DNA from: a virus
Length of the DNA stretch: 64,000 nt
Direction: 5' to 3' (one strand)
IMG/VR virus record: IMGVR_UViG_3300008954_003475
Location: 1 to 64,000 of that record
How positions within the stretch are numbered: position 1 is the stretch's first letter; each line of letters opens with the position of its first letter. Shown here piece by piece: positions 34,695 to 45,000 of the stretch. The position numbers and the translations under genes are program-made. The notes beneath the pieces are model-generated. The model was not told the origin of the DNA, did no database searches, and saw nothing but the letters and a program-made list of their open reading frames with translations.

Positions 34695-35644
34695 TTTACC
34701 TCTATAAAACTTTTTTTATTAAACCCTTTTACCATAATTTTGCCATTCAAACCAAATGGCATCCTCATAGTTCTGTAATCAAAAAATAAATTTTTTGATT
34801 TTTTATGATATTTTCTAAAAGAATTTGCATACTCGTTCCTCGCAACGCTTCCCCCTCCAAGGTCGGAGCTTCTGGTGAGTGAATTTTTTACATATAAGGC
34901 CCTATAGGTTGCATGGCAAAAAACCCCAATATTATTTGAACCATAATATTTTGCCATACGGTGTCTAAACTCTGTATCTGCACCGCATCTAACCATATGA
35001 TAATACCCTATATCATTTAAAGTCTTTTTTCTATCAAAAAACATAGATGCCTCACAAATCTTTGGCCCAGAAGCCTTCCTGCCAGATGTTGCATATCGAT
35101 TATGCAAAGACAACACAGCGGAAAGATTTTTTGCTTTATAACAAGATATCAATGCTAAAATATGATCTTTATGAATTATATCATCAGCGTCTAAAAAAGT
35201 AGCATACTTTCCTTTTGCAATATCTAATGCATAATTTCTACATGCATATGGTCCATAATTTTTTTTATTTAAAATAATTCTAACTCTATTATCAATTATT
35301 TGCTTTAATATTTTTTCCACATTATCGCTTGATTTATCGTCAATTACTATAATTTCTATATTTTTATATGACTGCCCCAAAGCAGATCGAACAGCTCTTG
35401 CAAGCAATTTGTTTTTATTATAATTTGTAATAATTATAGTAACCATATCATTTAAAGCATTTGCACCAATATTTGGCACAGAAGTAAATATGGTATATTT
35501 ATTTATAGTTTTTAAAATCTTTTTTTTATTTGCATTACCTTTAATTATTAAAAAACCTTTTTCCATAGAAACAGAAATAGGTTTTTTAATATTTTTATTC
35601 GAAACCCTGTATCCCTTCGGCCTTGTTCTTCTAAATCTGGACAT
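34691..35644 (-). CDS. Family 2 glycosyltransferase
   Basis: 317 residues. A basic N-terminal extension (about 65 residues) precedes the GT2 domain: VTIIITNYNKNKLLARAVRSAL, IVIDDKSSDNVEKIL, the DxD in FLDADDIIHK, and GADTEFRHRMAKY. Transfers a sugar from an NDP-donor. An AT-rich 59-base gap upstream contains AATATAAT on the minus strand and could hold a secondary promoter. Confidence 0.8.
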   Translation of the reverse strand: MSRFRRTRPKGYRVSNKNIKKPISVSMEKGFLIIKGNANKKKILKTINKYTIFTSVPNIGANALNDMVTIIITNYNKNKLLARAVRSALGQSYKNIEIIVIDDKSSDNVEKILKQIIDNRVRIILNKKNYGPYACRNYALDIAKGKYATFLDADDIIHKDHILALISCYKAKNLSAVLSLHNRYATSGRKASGPKICEASMFFDRKKTLNDIGYYHMVRCGADTEFRHRMAKYYGSNNIGVFCHATYRALYVKNSLTRSSDLGGGSVARNEYANSFRKYHKKSKNLFFDYRTMRMPFGLNGKIMVKGFNKKSFIEVK

Positions 35645-35703
35645 ATTTTAATATTTTTTATTGCTCTTATTCTAAATTATATTTATTAAATAATATAAAG
35701 AAC

Positions 35704-36381
35704 TCATGACTTACTTCTGTCTATAAGATCTTTTTTCAAGCCAAGAGTGCTGCCATCATAAGCTTTTTTGTTAATTTGAGTTTTTTTCTTTAAATATTTT
35801 TTTCTAAGATATTCATTAAATCTTTTTGCAGACTTATCATTAGAAAACTTTCTTAATTTCTGAGTATATTCAAAATACTTTTTAAACGCCACCCCTGGGC
35901 TTGGGGCTGAATCATGATCTCCCAAAACCTTTTTTATTTCTATATTTTTATAACCCAATTTAGCAGCTCGCTTTGCATAATCACGATCTCCTCCCAAAAC
36001 GTCTCTAAATTCTAACTTTTGCAGCGGCTCTACACTCCATAGCTTTAAGGATCCAATTTTGCTTTTTAAAAATAAATCATACAAAAGAGATGAAGCATTT
36101 AATATTTTTATCCTCTGTCTTTTTTTATTATTTGCAAACTTTAATAACTCATCTAAAGCGTTTGGATAAAGATACATATCCTCATCTATTTGAAAGCACC
36201 ACTTGTAACCAGCGGAGGCTAACCTCATCTCGTTTAACCACTCTGATTGAGGCTTCTTGTCTCTAATGACCACAACGCTATCTACACGCCGATCTTTTTC
36301 TGCAATTTTATCAACAAGCTTTTTACACTTCGGAAAAGTTGAAGATCCAATTGTTCCTATACATATAATAACATTATTCAC
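35704..36381 (-). CDS. GT-A-like glycosyltransferase, short
   Basis: 225 residues. The segment YKWCFQIDEDMYLYPNALDELLKF gives an Asp-rich DxD-like DED (residues about 68-72) as in GT-A enzymes; VVVIRDKKPQ and a basic C-terminus (KKKTQINKKAYDG) follow. The fold is inferred from this motif and the neighbours. Overlaps the next gene by 8 bases. Confidence 0.55.
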   Translation of the reverse strand: MNNVIICIGTIGSSTFPKCKKLVDKIAEKDRRVDSVVVIRDKKPQSEWLNEMRLASAGYKWCFQIDEDMYLYPNALDELLKFANNKKRQRIKILNASSLLYDLFLKSKIGSLKLWSVEPLQKLEFRDVLGGDRDYAKRAAKLGYKNIEIKKVLGDHDSAPSPGVAFKKYFEYTQKLRKFSNDKSAKRFNEYLRKKYLKKKTQINKKAYDGSTLGLKKDLIDRSKS

Positions 36382-37318
36382 TTCTAAGGCCTTTAGTTAT
36401 AAATTTTTCATATAAAGACTTTGCTCTTGAATTTGCAAAATGATTTTCATTTGCATATTTTAATATTTTATTATAATTTGCGCTTTGTTGACTCATTGCC
36501 CTCGCCTTTGCTACCATCTCCCTCTTTCCTAAAAATACTTTTCCTAAAAATGGATTCTCTCTAACCAATTTTGCCTCAGGGACTGTAGCCTCTACCAAAA
36601 CTGGGATGCCGCATCCTATATATTCAAAAAACTTAGATGAACTTTCTATTTGAATTTTTTTGCTGTCCAAACTATAAACAGAGGGTGCAAATCCAATTTT
36701 ATAACCCTTTCTGTTTAAAAGCCTATATAAGCCATTGTGATCAACTGGCTCTACAATATTTGCTAAATTAAATCTTCTTTGTAAAAATTTAAGATTCTCT
36801 CTAGACTTCTTATCTTTATTATGAAATCTTAAAATATCGCCTTTATACCAATATTTTATTGGCAAAATATCTACGTTTATATTCTTAGATAAAATAATAA
36901 GCTTTTTCTCTATTTGTCCCGTAACTCTGCCTAAAAAAATCAATCCCTTTCTGTCTTTATTCAATTCTGCTTCAGATAATTTAATACCCTGGCAATAATT
37001 CAGCATTCTAAATTGATTTTTATGTTTTATTTTATCTGACAAAGTTGTTGAGCAATAATCTGTAGCCCATGATACAACAGGTTTTGCTTCAGAAAAATTA
37101 AGAATACGATTAGCATTAATCTTTCTTTTTGGGACAAACCTATCACATATTGCAAAATCATATTTTATATTATAATTATTTACTTCATATTTAAAATCAA
37201 TAAAATTATTTAACTCATCTAAAATTTTAAATATCTTACAAGGAGAGTTGTGAATACAGCTAAATCTATCTTTTTCTTCTTTATATTTTGTAAAAATACC
37301 TATACTGTAAACCCTCAT
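36374..37318 (-). CDS. GT-B-like glycosyltransferase
   Basis: 314 residues. A GT-B C-terminal half is recognisable: GLIFLGRVTGQIEKKLIILSK, then SSKFFEYIGCGIPVLVEATVPEAKLV (about 225-250), the acidic-anchored donor-binding region. The N-terminal half is weakly conserved. ATGA overlap with the upstream glycosyltransferase. Confidence 0.65.
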   Translation of the reverse strand: MRVYSIGIFTKYKEEKDRFSCIHNSPCKIFKILDELNNFIDFKYEVNNYNIKYDFAICDRFVPKRKINANRILNFSEAKPVVSWATDYCSTTLSDKIKHKNQFRMLNYCQGIKLSEAELNKDRKGLIFLGRVTGQIEKKLIILSKNINVDILPIKYWYKGDILRFHNKDKKSRENLKFLQRRFNLANIVEPVDHNGLYRLLNRKGYKIGFAPSVYSLDSKKIQIESSSKFFEYIGCGIPVLVEATVPEAKLVRENPFLGKVFLGKREMVAKARAMSQQSANYNKILKYANENHFANSRAKSLYEKFITKGLRSE

Positions 37319-38247
37319 CGCTTAACGCCCTCGAACACTCTTTCCCACCTTTCTAAGTAATCTTTTATATGAAAATATTTTTTTGCCTGTTCTCTTCCGG
37401 CGAGCCCCATCTCTTCTTGTAATGATTTAGATTCTAATATTTTATTACAATATTTCAACATATCTGTTTTATTGTTTGCAAAAAAACAATTTATACCATG
37501 TTTTAAATATTTATCTATTCCATAATTATTGGTCGTAACCACAGGAGTCCCACACATAAGGGCCTCGGCCCTTGTTCTGGGCATAGCGCTTTTTGTTGTT
37601 GTATTGAGAAAAGCACTATATTTATTATAATGCCGAACCAAGCCCTCTAGGCCAAAATTACCAATAGATTCTCTTAAACTTTTATTGCCATGACCGATAA
37701 GATCGCACTTCTCCAATTGATTGGAGACCCATCTCCACTCATCAAACCCTAATAATGCGCCTCTTCTTTTAAAAACATTACCTGCGCTAAGAATCCTGCC
37801 ATTTCTTTTAAGGTTTAATAAACCAAACTCATTTGGATCAAAGCCATGAGGTATATAAAAATGTTTTTTACCGGACAATTCTCTTCTAAAGTTATCCATA
37901 GAAACTTTAGAATTCCAAACGCAACACTTCACCCATCTTGGAACATTGAATGGAGTATGTGTCTGCATAACCGCTATTCCCGGCAACCTTCTAGATCTTC
38001 CATGCCTAAAGATGTCATATATCTTTGGATTCACGCCCACCCTGACTATGATTACATCAAACCTTTTTCTTCTAACATCTTTTTCCCTAATATAATTTAC
38101 ATTCTTATTCGCTGGCCTATTGAGATCCTCAGGAGTTGGCGCTGTTCCGTTTAAATTTGTACAATAAAAATCATGACCTGTTTTGAAAAACTCATACTGA
38201 TGTCCGCCGTGTACCAGCCAATCCATAATTTTTAATTTTTTTAACAT
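37315..38247 (-). CDS. Glycosyltransferase family 4-like
   Basis: 310 residues. GT-B: the motif MPRTRAEALMCGTPVVTTNNYGIDKYLKHG (about 215-245) is the GT4 donor-binding region with a conserved Glu. The N-terminus (MDWLVHGGHQYEFFKTGHDFY) starts like the receiving domain of bacterial GT4 enzymes. Junctions to both neighbours are ATGA or TAATG, so translation is coupled. Confidence 0.75.
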   Translation of the reverse strand: MLKKLKIMDWLVHGGHQYEFFKTGHDFYCTNLNGTAPTPEDLNRPANKNVNYIREKDVRRKRFDVIIVRVGVNPKIYDIFRHGRSRRLPGIAVMQTHTPFNVPRWVKCCVWNSKVSMDNFRRELSGKKHFYIPHGFDPNEFGLLNLKRNGRILSAGNVFKRRGALLGFDEWRWVSNQLEKCDLIGHGNKSLRESIGNFGLEGLVRHYNKYSAFLNTTTKSAMPRTRAEALMCGTPVVTTNNYGIDKYLKHGINCFFANNKTDMLKYCNKILESKSLQEEMGLAGREQAKKYFHIKDYLERWERVFEGVKR

Positions 38248-39368
38248 TATAAAAACCTTTTAAATCTATTTTTTGATAAAATTTGTTCAATCCTTAAGGC
38301 ACAAGAATTTACATCCAAAGAGGCCGCTAGCTTCTTTGCGTTTTCCAACTTATATAAATCACTATTTTTATTCTCAAAAACCGTCCTCATCAACGATCTA
38401 AGGTGTGTAACGCTGGGGTTCGCCCACATTTGATATGATCCATACCAAGGATTCCAATCCATCCTTTTTACCGGCCCGAGCTTATGTTTTATGATACTAG
38501 CATTATCATCATTTAGAAGCTCTGTTATGCCGCCAAATTTTGTAGTTATTACCTTGCTGTCACACAGCATAGCATCATGTATCGGCATCCCCCAGCCCTC
38601 TCCGTGATGCGGCAAAACAAAGGCATCACACAGCTTGTGAAGACCCATCAGATGCTCTCTGCTAATATGCTTCATCATTAAAAATATTTTTGGCAAATCT
38701 TTTTTATTTGCCATTCTTTTTGCTTTTAATATATCAAACTTAATCTTTGAAAGGCCATGCCTTTCTATATTTATTGGATTTACTTTTAATATCAATATTA
38801 CATTATCATTTTCACCAAACTCTTCATAATACGCCCTTAAAAGCTCTCTATATCCCTTTCTTTCATTCCATTGAAATACAGAATAAAATTTAAAAGTTTC
38901 TTCGGATAAAACTAACTCCCTTGTTACAGGAGAAGGTATTTGAACATTATGATAATCAATATTTATATCACAAGGTGTATGCAAAATCTCAACAGGACCT
39001 TTGAATCCAGCTTTAAGACAAGCTTTTCTAGTAAGCTCACACGGTGCCCATATCTCATCAAGATTATTTCTAATATCTTTCGCCCACGATTTCGGAAGAA
39101 CATTTGCTTCCCAATAAAAATATCCAATTTTATAATTTTTAGATATATGTTTACCAAATGGTGGCGTATGTATATAGAAATCAACACTTGTTTCACCGGC
39201 ATGATTATTTAAGCTATTTTTCATACCTTTATTTTTTCCACTTATCTCAAACCTGGTTAAAACATTTGATTTTGAAAACGCTAAACACATATTTGTTGTT
39301 GCATTTCCATACCCACTTGTCCAATAAGGCTTTCCAAAAAATCTAACTGCTGGCAAATTATTTTTCAC
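38247..39368 (-). CDS. Glycosyltransferase family 4-like
   Basis: 373 residues, GT-B. The N-terminus VRFFGKPYWTSGYGNATTNM gives the typical small-residue loop, and FVLPHHGEGWGMPIHDAMLCDSKVITTKFGGITELL the donor-binding motif with two acidic residues. It is a paralogue of the 40888-41973 gene: both share the same order of blocks. Direction of evolution cannot be told. Start ATG overlaps the upstream stop as TAATG. Confidence 0.8.
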   Translation of the reverse strand: MKNNLPAVRFFGKPYWTSGYGNATTNMCLAFSKSNVLTRFEISGKNKGMKNSLNNHAGETSVDFYIHTPPFGKHISKNYKIGYFYWEANVLPKSWAKDIRNNLDEIWAPCELTRKACLKAGFKGPVEILHTPCDINIDYHNVQIPSPVTRELVLSEETFKFYSVFQWNERKGYRELLRAYYEEFGENDNVILILKVNPINIERHGLSKIKFDILKAKRMANKKDLPKIFLMMKHISREHLMGLHKLCDAFVLPHHGEGWGMPIHDAMLCDSKVITTKFGGITELLNDDNASIIKHKLGPVKRMDWNPWYGSYQMWANPSVTHLRSLMRTVFENKNSDLYKLENAKKLAASLDVNSCALRIEQILSKNRFKRFL

Positions 39369-40891
39369 TATATATACTCTCCAACCATCAATTCTGCATC
39401 GCTATCTCTTTCTTCAAAATTAGGTAAATTATTAATTATTTTTTCAAAAAATTTATTAGATATAGTTTCAATATTATGATTATCTATAACATATTCTCTT
39501 AAATTTTGACAATAATTTGACATATTAACCTGGGCCCCGACAAGCTCTCTATCGCCCTCTAAAGAGCCGCTTAATATGTTGAAATTATCTAAACTAGCAA
39601 AATTATTTGCTATTTGTCCTACGCCCGTTGAATAAATCGGCAAACAGCAAGACATTGCCTCCAGAATAGATATTGGAGTTCCTTCCATTTTTGACGTTAA
39701 CAAAAAAGCATCAAAGATATTGTAAAAATCACTAACATTATTCTTTTGACCTAAAAACAAAACATTATCAATATTATGCTCCTTTGCAAACGCTTTTAGT
39801 TTGCCCTCTTGGGGCCCAGAACCAACAATTAGCAGGCGAATATCTTCCAGACCCTTAACGAGTCTTAATGCATATTCAATGTTCTTTTCCGGAGAAAGCC
39901 TGGCGACCATCCCAAATGCCGTTTCTCCTCTAATTCCCAACTCTTTTCTTAACTCTCTGTTTTCTCTTCTTATAAAAACACTGGTATCAATTCCAACTGG
40001 CATTAAGATCTTATTTTTATCTAAAACACCAACAATATCCTTCGTCAATTCTTCGCTTACTTTGAAAATATTATCAACACCTGATCTGCTTCTTGTGTTT
40101 GCAACAGCATCACCCCAAATAAAATCACTATGGTATATCTCAACAACTTTTGCTGTTATTTTCTTGCTTTCTTTTAACTTCGAAATAACATCATATATCT
40201 TTTTGCTATTATAAAAAATAACTGTATCATAATTATGAGATATAAGAGTTGCTGATAAACGATCTAATGTTCTAATGAGCTTATGCTTTATATTTGGATT
40301 TGATAATTCAAATTCTAATTTATTTTTTGATAAATACAAAAAATCTATATGAAACATATCTTTAGTTTTAGAGAAAATATTTTTAATATAGACTTCTCCG
40401 CCGCCATATATGCCATAGGGTATAATAACTGCAATTTTCTTATTAAAAGATATATTTTGCATATAAAGCTCCATCTGCCTAACTTCGTCCAACCGTTTCT
40501 CTTTTGGTTTTTTTATTATAGGCTTAATAATTCTATCATCACTTACGACAACTCTTCCCAATTCTATTCTTCCAAATGAATTTTTTGATCTTGATATTTC
40601 AATTATACAATTATCAATATTTTCTTTACATTCAAAAGAATATTCGGACCAAGAACTTTTTGTAAACTTTATTTCTTTTTGAAAAAATATCTCTCCACTT
40701 TTCTTTTTAATATATAACTTTAATATCCCATTTCCTGAAATCTTTTTACCAATTATTTTTATTTTTGCATTTTTAAAACTTAAAATATCTGTAGACAAAC
40801 TTGACTTTGCAGACATTACAATGTTTTTATCTACAAAGCTAACTCCAGAAGACTTCCATTTAATATTATTATATGAATCTAATATTTTCAT
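39368..40891 (-). CDS. GT4 glycosyltransferase with N-terminal beta-sandwich-like module
   Basis: 507 residues. The first 125 residues (alternating short strands: SGVSFVDKNIVMSAKSSLST, IKIIGKKISGNGILKLYIKK) look like a carbohydrate-binding or beta-sandwich module; the GT4 catalytic part begins at about 155 with IAVIIPYGIYGGGEVYIKN and has EKNIEYALRLVKGLEDIRLLIVG and MEGTPISILEAMSCCLPIYSTG. The added module may tether the enzyme to its polymer acceptor. Overlaps the neighbours by 1 and 4 bases. Confidence 0.75.
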   Translation of the reverse strand: MKILDSYNNIKWKSSGVSFVDKNIVMSAKSSLSTDILSFKNAKIKIIGKKISGNGILKLYIKKKSGEIFFQKEIKFTKSSWSEYSFECKENIDNCIIEISRSKNSFGRIELGRVVVSDDRIIKPIIKKPKEKRLDEVRQMELYMQNISFNKKIAVIIPYGIYGGGEVYIKNIFSKTKDMFHIDFLYLSKNKLEFELSNPNIKHKLIRTLDRLSATLISHNYDTVIFYNSKKIYDVISKLKESKKITAKVVEIYHSDFIWGDAVANTRSRSGVDNIFKVSEELTKDIVGVLDKNKILMPVGIDTSVFIRRENRELRKELGIRGETAFGMVARLSPEKNIEYALRLVKGLEDIRLLIVGSGPQEGKLKAFAKEHNIDNVLFLGQKNNVSDFYNIFDAFLLTSKMEGTPISILEAMSCCLPIYSTGVGQIANNFASLDNFNILSGSLEGDRELVGAQVNMSNYCQNLREYVIDNHNIETISNKFFEKIINNLPNFEERDSDAELMVGEYI

Positions 40892-41973
40892 AAAATATCC
40901 AAGATCTGTTTGGCCGCCCTCTCCCAGGTAAACAGCTTCACTGTTTTGTTAGACTCCTTTTTTAAACTCTTCTTTATATCTTTATAGTTCTCATATGCTT
41001 TTGTCATGGTTTCAGACAATGCATCTATATCTGGAATATAAGTTTTGGCCCCAGGAGATGGTCTCCAATATTGATATTTGTCTGTGGCATCAATTTCTTT
41101 TACATCAACTAATAATGAATTTTTATCATTTAAAAAATCTAACTGACCAGTACACCTTGGCGCTATAACGATCATGCCTGCGGCCAAACCCTCCAGCAAT
41201 GGTAGTCCAAACCCTTCAGAAGAAGAGGCGCTAACAAGACATTCGCAAGAATTATATAACGGAACCATGCTTTCGTATCGATGCTGAACAACCTCCACCT
41301 GAGGCAGCCTTCTGCCTTTATGCTTTTTCTGTATTTTAAGAATTTCTTTAACAACATCACATTCAAACCTATATTTTGGCTCATTCAACTTTACTTTCAG
41401 CAAAAGACATACATCATCATCGTCTGTAAATGCACTATAATATGCATCAACAAGCAAATCTATATTCTTTCTATAATGAGGTATAGAGACGTTTAAAAAC
41501 TTAAATTTTCTCTTTGTCTTAAGATTATCAACTTTTGCTTTATTCTTAAAATCCTGAGGATTAATACCATGAGGTACAACTATACATTTTTCTTCTGGCC
41601 ATCCGGCATTTACAAAAATCTCTTTTGAAAAATTACTGGAAGGTAAAGCATAATCTACATGTTGAATTTCTTTTGACCAAACTTTTGGCAAAATACTTGT
41701 TTCATAATTGTAAATTGCTAATTTTAATTTAGAATTTTTATTAAATCTATATTTAAAATTTCTAGGCAATGTATAAGTGAGATCAATATCCGCATTTATA
41801 CCCTCCCTGCAAAGCTCCATCCAATCTTTTGGAAACAAATTATATTTATTTGTACTATTTAAAAACAAATCATGGCCCATTAAGTGAAATTCTCTTAATA
41901 AGCTGCGCATAGTGACCGCCCAACTATGGGAAGTGCCAAGCATCGATTCTGCTCTAATTCTTAATGTGTCCAT
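40888..41973 (-). CDS. Glycosyltransferase family 4-like, first gene of the glycan operon
   Basis: 361 residues from ATG at 41973; the frame extends 28 codons further but would overlap the upstream structural gene. GT-B with SSSEGFGLPLLEGLAAGMIVIAPRCTGQLDFL (donor-binding) and IPHYRKNIDLLVDAYYSAF. Only 9 bases separate the -10 element from the ATG, so the leader must be very short, and no ribosome binding site is visible. This is odd beside its neighbours. Paralogue of the 38247-39368 gene. Confidence 0.75.
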   Translation of the reverse strand: MDTLRIRAESMLGTSHSWAVTMRSLLREFHLMGHDLFLNSTNKYNLFPKDWMELCREGINADIDLTYTLPRNFKYRFNKNSKLKLAIYNYETSILPKVWSKEIQHVDYALPSSNFSKEIFVNAGWPEEKCIVVPHGINPQDFKNKAKVDNLKTKRKFKFLNVSIPHYRKNIDLLVDAYYSAFTDDDDVCLLLKVKLNEPKYRFECDVVKEILKIQKKHKGRRLPQVEVVQHRYESMVPLYNSCECLVSASSSEGFGLPLLEGLAAGMIVIAPRCTGQLDFLNDKNSLLVDVKEIDATDKYQYWRPSPGAKTYIPDIDALSETMTKAYENYKDIKKSLKKESNKTVKLFTWERAAKQILDIL

Positions 41974-41981
41974 GGTATGAG

Positions 41982-41992
41982 AATTATACCAA
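41982..41992 (-). promoter_or_regulatory. Extended -10 promoter of the glycan operon
   Basis: TTGGTATAATT on the minus strand, between the 1,533-residue structural gene and the first glycosyltransferase. Same 11 bases as at 11335-11345. No -35 seen. With only 9 bases to the ATG, the message would be nearly leaderless. Confidence 0.6.
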
Positions 41993-42016
41993 ATAATGCT
42001 TTGTTTTTTTATAAAA

Positions 42017-45000
42017 CTATGGCAAATGGAAGTAGCATGGGAACGGTCCTTCGACAAAGGTTCCGGTTGCTGTACTGCCCGCTATGAAGAAGCACAGATC
42101 ATCATCTTCAAAGTCTGTTTCTTCAACACACACTCCTATGCCTATTCTGCTGAGATCCTTTACACCAACCATTATATCTTCATTTCTGAATCCAGATTTC
42201 TTAAGGTGTACTCCAAATTGCAAAACCGTTCTATTTGAATCATTCAATGTATCATATAATATATTTTTGGTTTGCAATGTAGCAATTCCGGTTGTTGCGT
42301 CCAAACTGACACCAACCTTGAATATAACCCCGGTTGTTACCTCTTCATATTCTATCTCAAAAGACATCTCTGGAGATATAGACATAGCAGTCTCCGCAGA
42401 GCCGCTAGGTTCTATAATTAAAGCTTTATAAAAACCAGGCAGATGTCCAGCTTGTGATAAAAAGTACAATGCCAAGGTAGTGATGTCAACATCTATGGTG
42501 CCGCCAGAGACTAACTCTCCAGGCTGAAAAGTAACAACGAAAGAATCATTGTCTTCTAACGGATAATCTATTACCGTACCTAAGTTGTCTGCATTTAATA
42601 TGTTATATGGAATTATATTATAATCCTCTGCACCGTCTGCAGCCGAAACAGACTCTGTCGTAGTTATAGATAATGTTGCCCCTATAACATTAGTCCTCTG
42701 TGTTAACATCAGAGGGAAGGCGACAGTGGCTCTGTTTATCAAAGAGTCAGAGTCTCTACTTATATCTATAGATGCCTCTTCCAAGTCTGACGAAGAAGAA
42801 TATCCGTGTCTCATAACCAAACTATGCAATGTGCCGGTGAACTGAACTGGATAAGTTGGATATGCATATTGTGCAAGCTCAAAAGATACGCTGGCATCTC
42901 CGGCTCCGGGCTGAACGTCTGGAGTTTCTCCTATTCTTATAAACTGACCTGTTATATTGTCTGTTGAATCTATCAAAGTATCATCATAATACATTGCAAA
43001 AACAGCCTCATCAATTCTTCTTAATCTAAATATTATTTCATCATTTAAATCATCCGCAGCATCTATAGAAAAGTCGAAATCACTTACAACATCGCCATCG
43101 GCATCGCCAAGCGTTATAACTCCATTATAAAACATCTCTGTAGCACCACTTCCCGACAATCTCCATCCGAACTTAAGGACGGATGTTGTTTCGGCATTGG
43201 TAATAGTTATTGTCGTAAAAAATGCAATCTTTCCATGGACAAGAGTACTGTCATCCCAAACTGTTCGCGACATTACAAAATCAATAATAAAATCACCCGA
43301 TAATTCGCTGTCGATTATAGTTGGGACCGAAGGATAATCTAGTTTTGCATATCTCTCATCAGCATTAATTGTCGATAATACAAAAACCGCTGGCTCATTT
43401 GGTCCAGAAAGTGCAGTTACAAAGGCGTCTGACGATGGACTGTCAGAGGCATCTTGCCACTGATTAAAACCATTATCATCAGGATATGTAAAGTCTGTAA
43501 AAGACTCTGATATAACCTCTTCAGAGTCAGCGGCCTCTGTTTCGTCGGCATATCCGTCTACAGCATATCCGTCTACAAAGGCATCTACGTAAAGGCTGGA
43601 AATACACTGACTAAACTTTATTCTGCCTTTTGTCAAATCAGTTTCTGAACCAGAATCTTCGCACCCAACATATGTTCCGTCCGAAAACTTCATAGCAGGA
43701 TATCCCGATTCTGTTTCGCAGGTTCCAGATTCAGCTTTTATAAAATTTGTATATAAATCAATTTGGCAGTCATCAACAGTCCCTGGAGGAAGCGGAATAG
43801 TTATCGTAGAAAACTCTATATCTCCATGATATGGAACTCCAGGTTCCTTGTATATTTCGCCATTCGGTATAAACAAATCATTTGCCAAAACCTTTTGGTT
43901 TTTATAGATAGGAGCGCAATCGCCCTCCTCCATACAGACTTCCTCGTCACAAACACATGATTCTTCATACTCTTCTGTAAAGTTTGTTTCCGAATATCTT
44001 CTTAGATCACATATATCAAGAAAGGTATCATCATGCGGTGCTCCAATATATGTTATTGACCAATTTTTTTCTTCAAATGGTACATTTAAAAGCTTCATAT
44101 TATCGGAATAGGTATTTACCCTGGTCCCGCTTACAATAACAACGTCCCCTAAATCACTAGAGCCAACAAAGGCTACTGCCTCTCCGTCTGTATCTGTAAC
44201 GGACAACTCCACACTTACTCCGTCTGTATCTACTGTCTTGGAATATATAACATATGTGCCAGCAGACGATCCGGAAGATATTGTTATCTGATCCCCAACC
44301 CTCAGGGACAAAGCTTCATTTTCCGTCTCTACCGCAAAACTAACAGTGTCCTCTCCATCGGCTGTGGCCGGAGTGCTTAAAACGCCCCAATCGGAAAATT
44401 CTGCAGAATCAAATAGCGTTGGAAAGTCATCTTCTTCTAAAACATTTTCCAACTTTAATCTTAATACATTAAATGATTCATCTAAGGTGAAATTTACATA
44501 TCCATCTATTGCATCTTCTATAAGCTCTATATCAGAACCATCTACCGTATCATCTTCGTTCAAATCAGCCTGAATAAATGTAACCAAGTCAAGCTCTCCG
44601 CCTAGAATCTTGCGCTCTGTGGTTTCTGTGTTTATTGTGTTACCAACCACATTGAGTAACTCCATTATATCATTAGAAGTTAACTCTTTATCATTATCTA
44701 AGTCTCCAGCATACATTTTGTCGCATATGACACTAACAATTCTATATCTAGAATTACATTCGCAATCTAAATCTGGAATAATAACTCTATTTATTAGATT
44801 TGAAGTTAACAGCTCAGAACTTGGCTCTATAAATACGATTTCATCATTGCCAATATAACCCGGCTTGTCGAAAACTCCCGTTATATCCTGTGCTTCTCTT
44901 ACATTTTTATCCTTTACTCTGGCCAATAAAACGGGTGGATAATCTTCATCGACCTCTGCCCACTCGCCTGCAGTCATTACTGCTACAGATGGAGCATCTT

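Noticed and set aside
41974-42057. Upstream extension of the first glycosyltransferase
   Set aside because: Runs into the end of the structural gene and through the promoter; no homologous residues.
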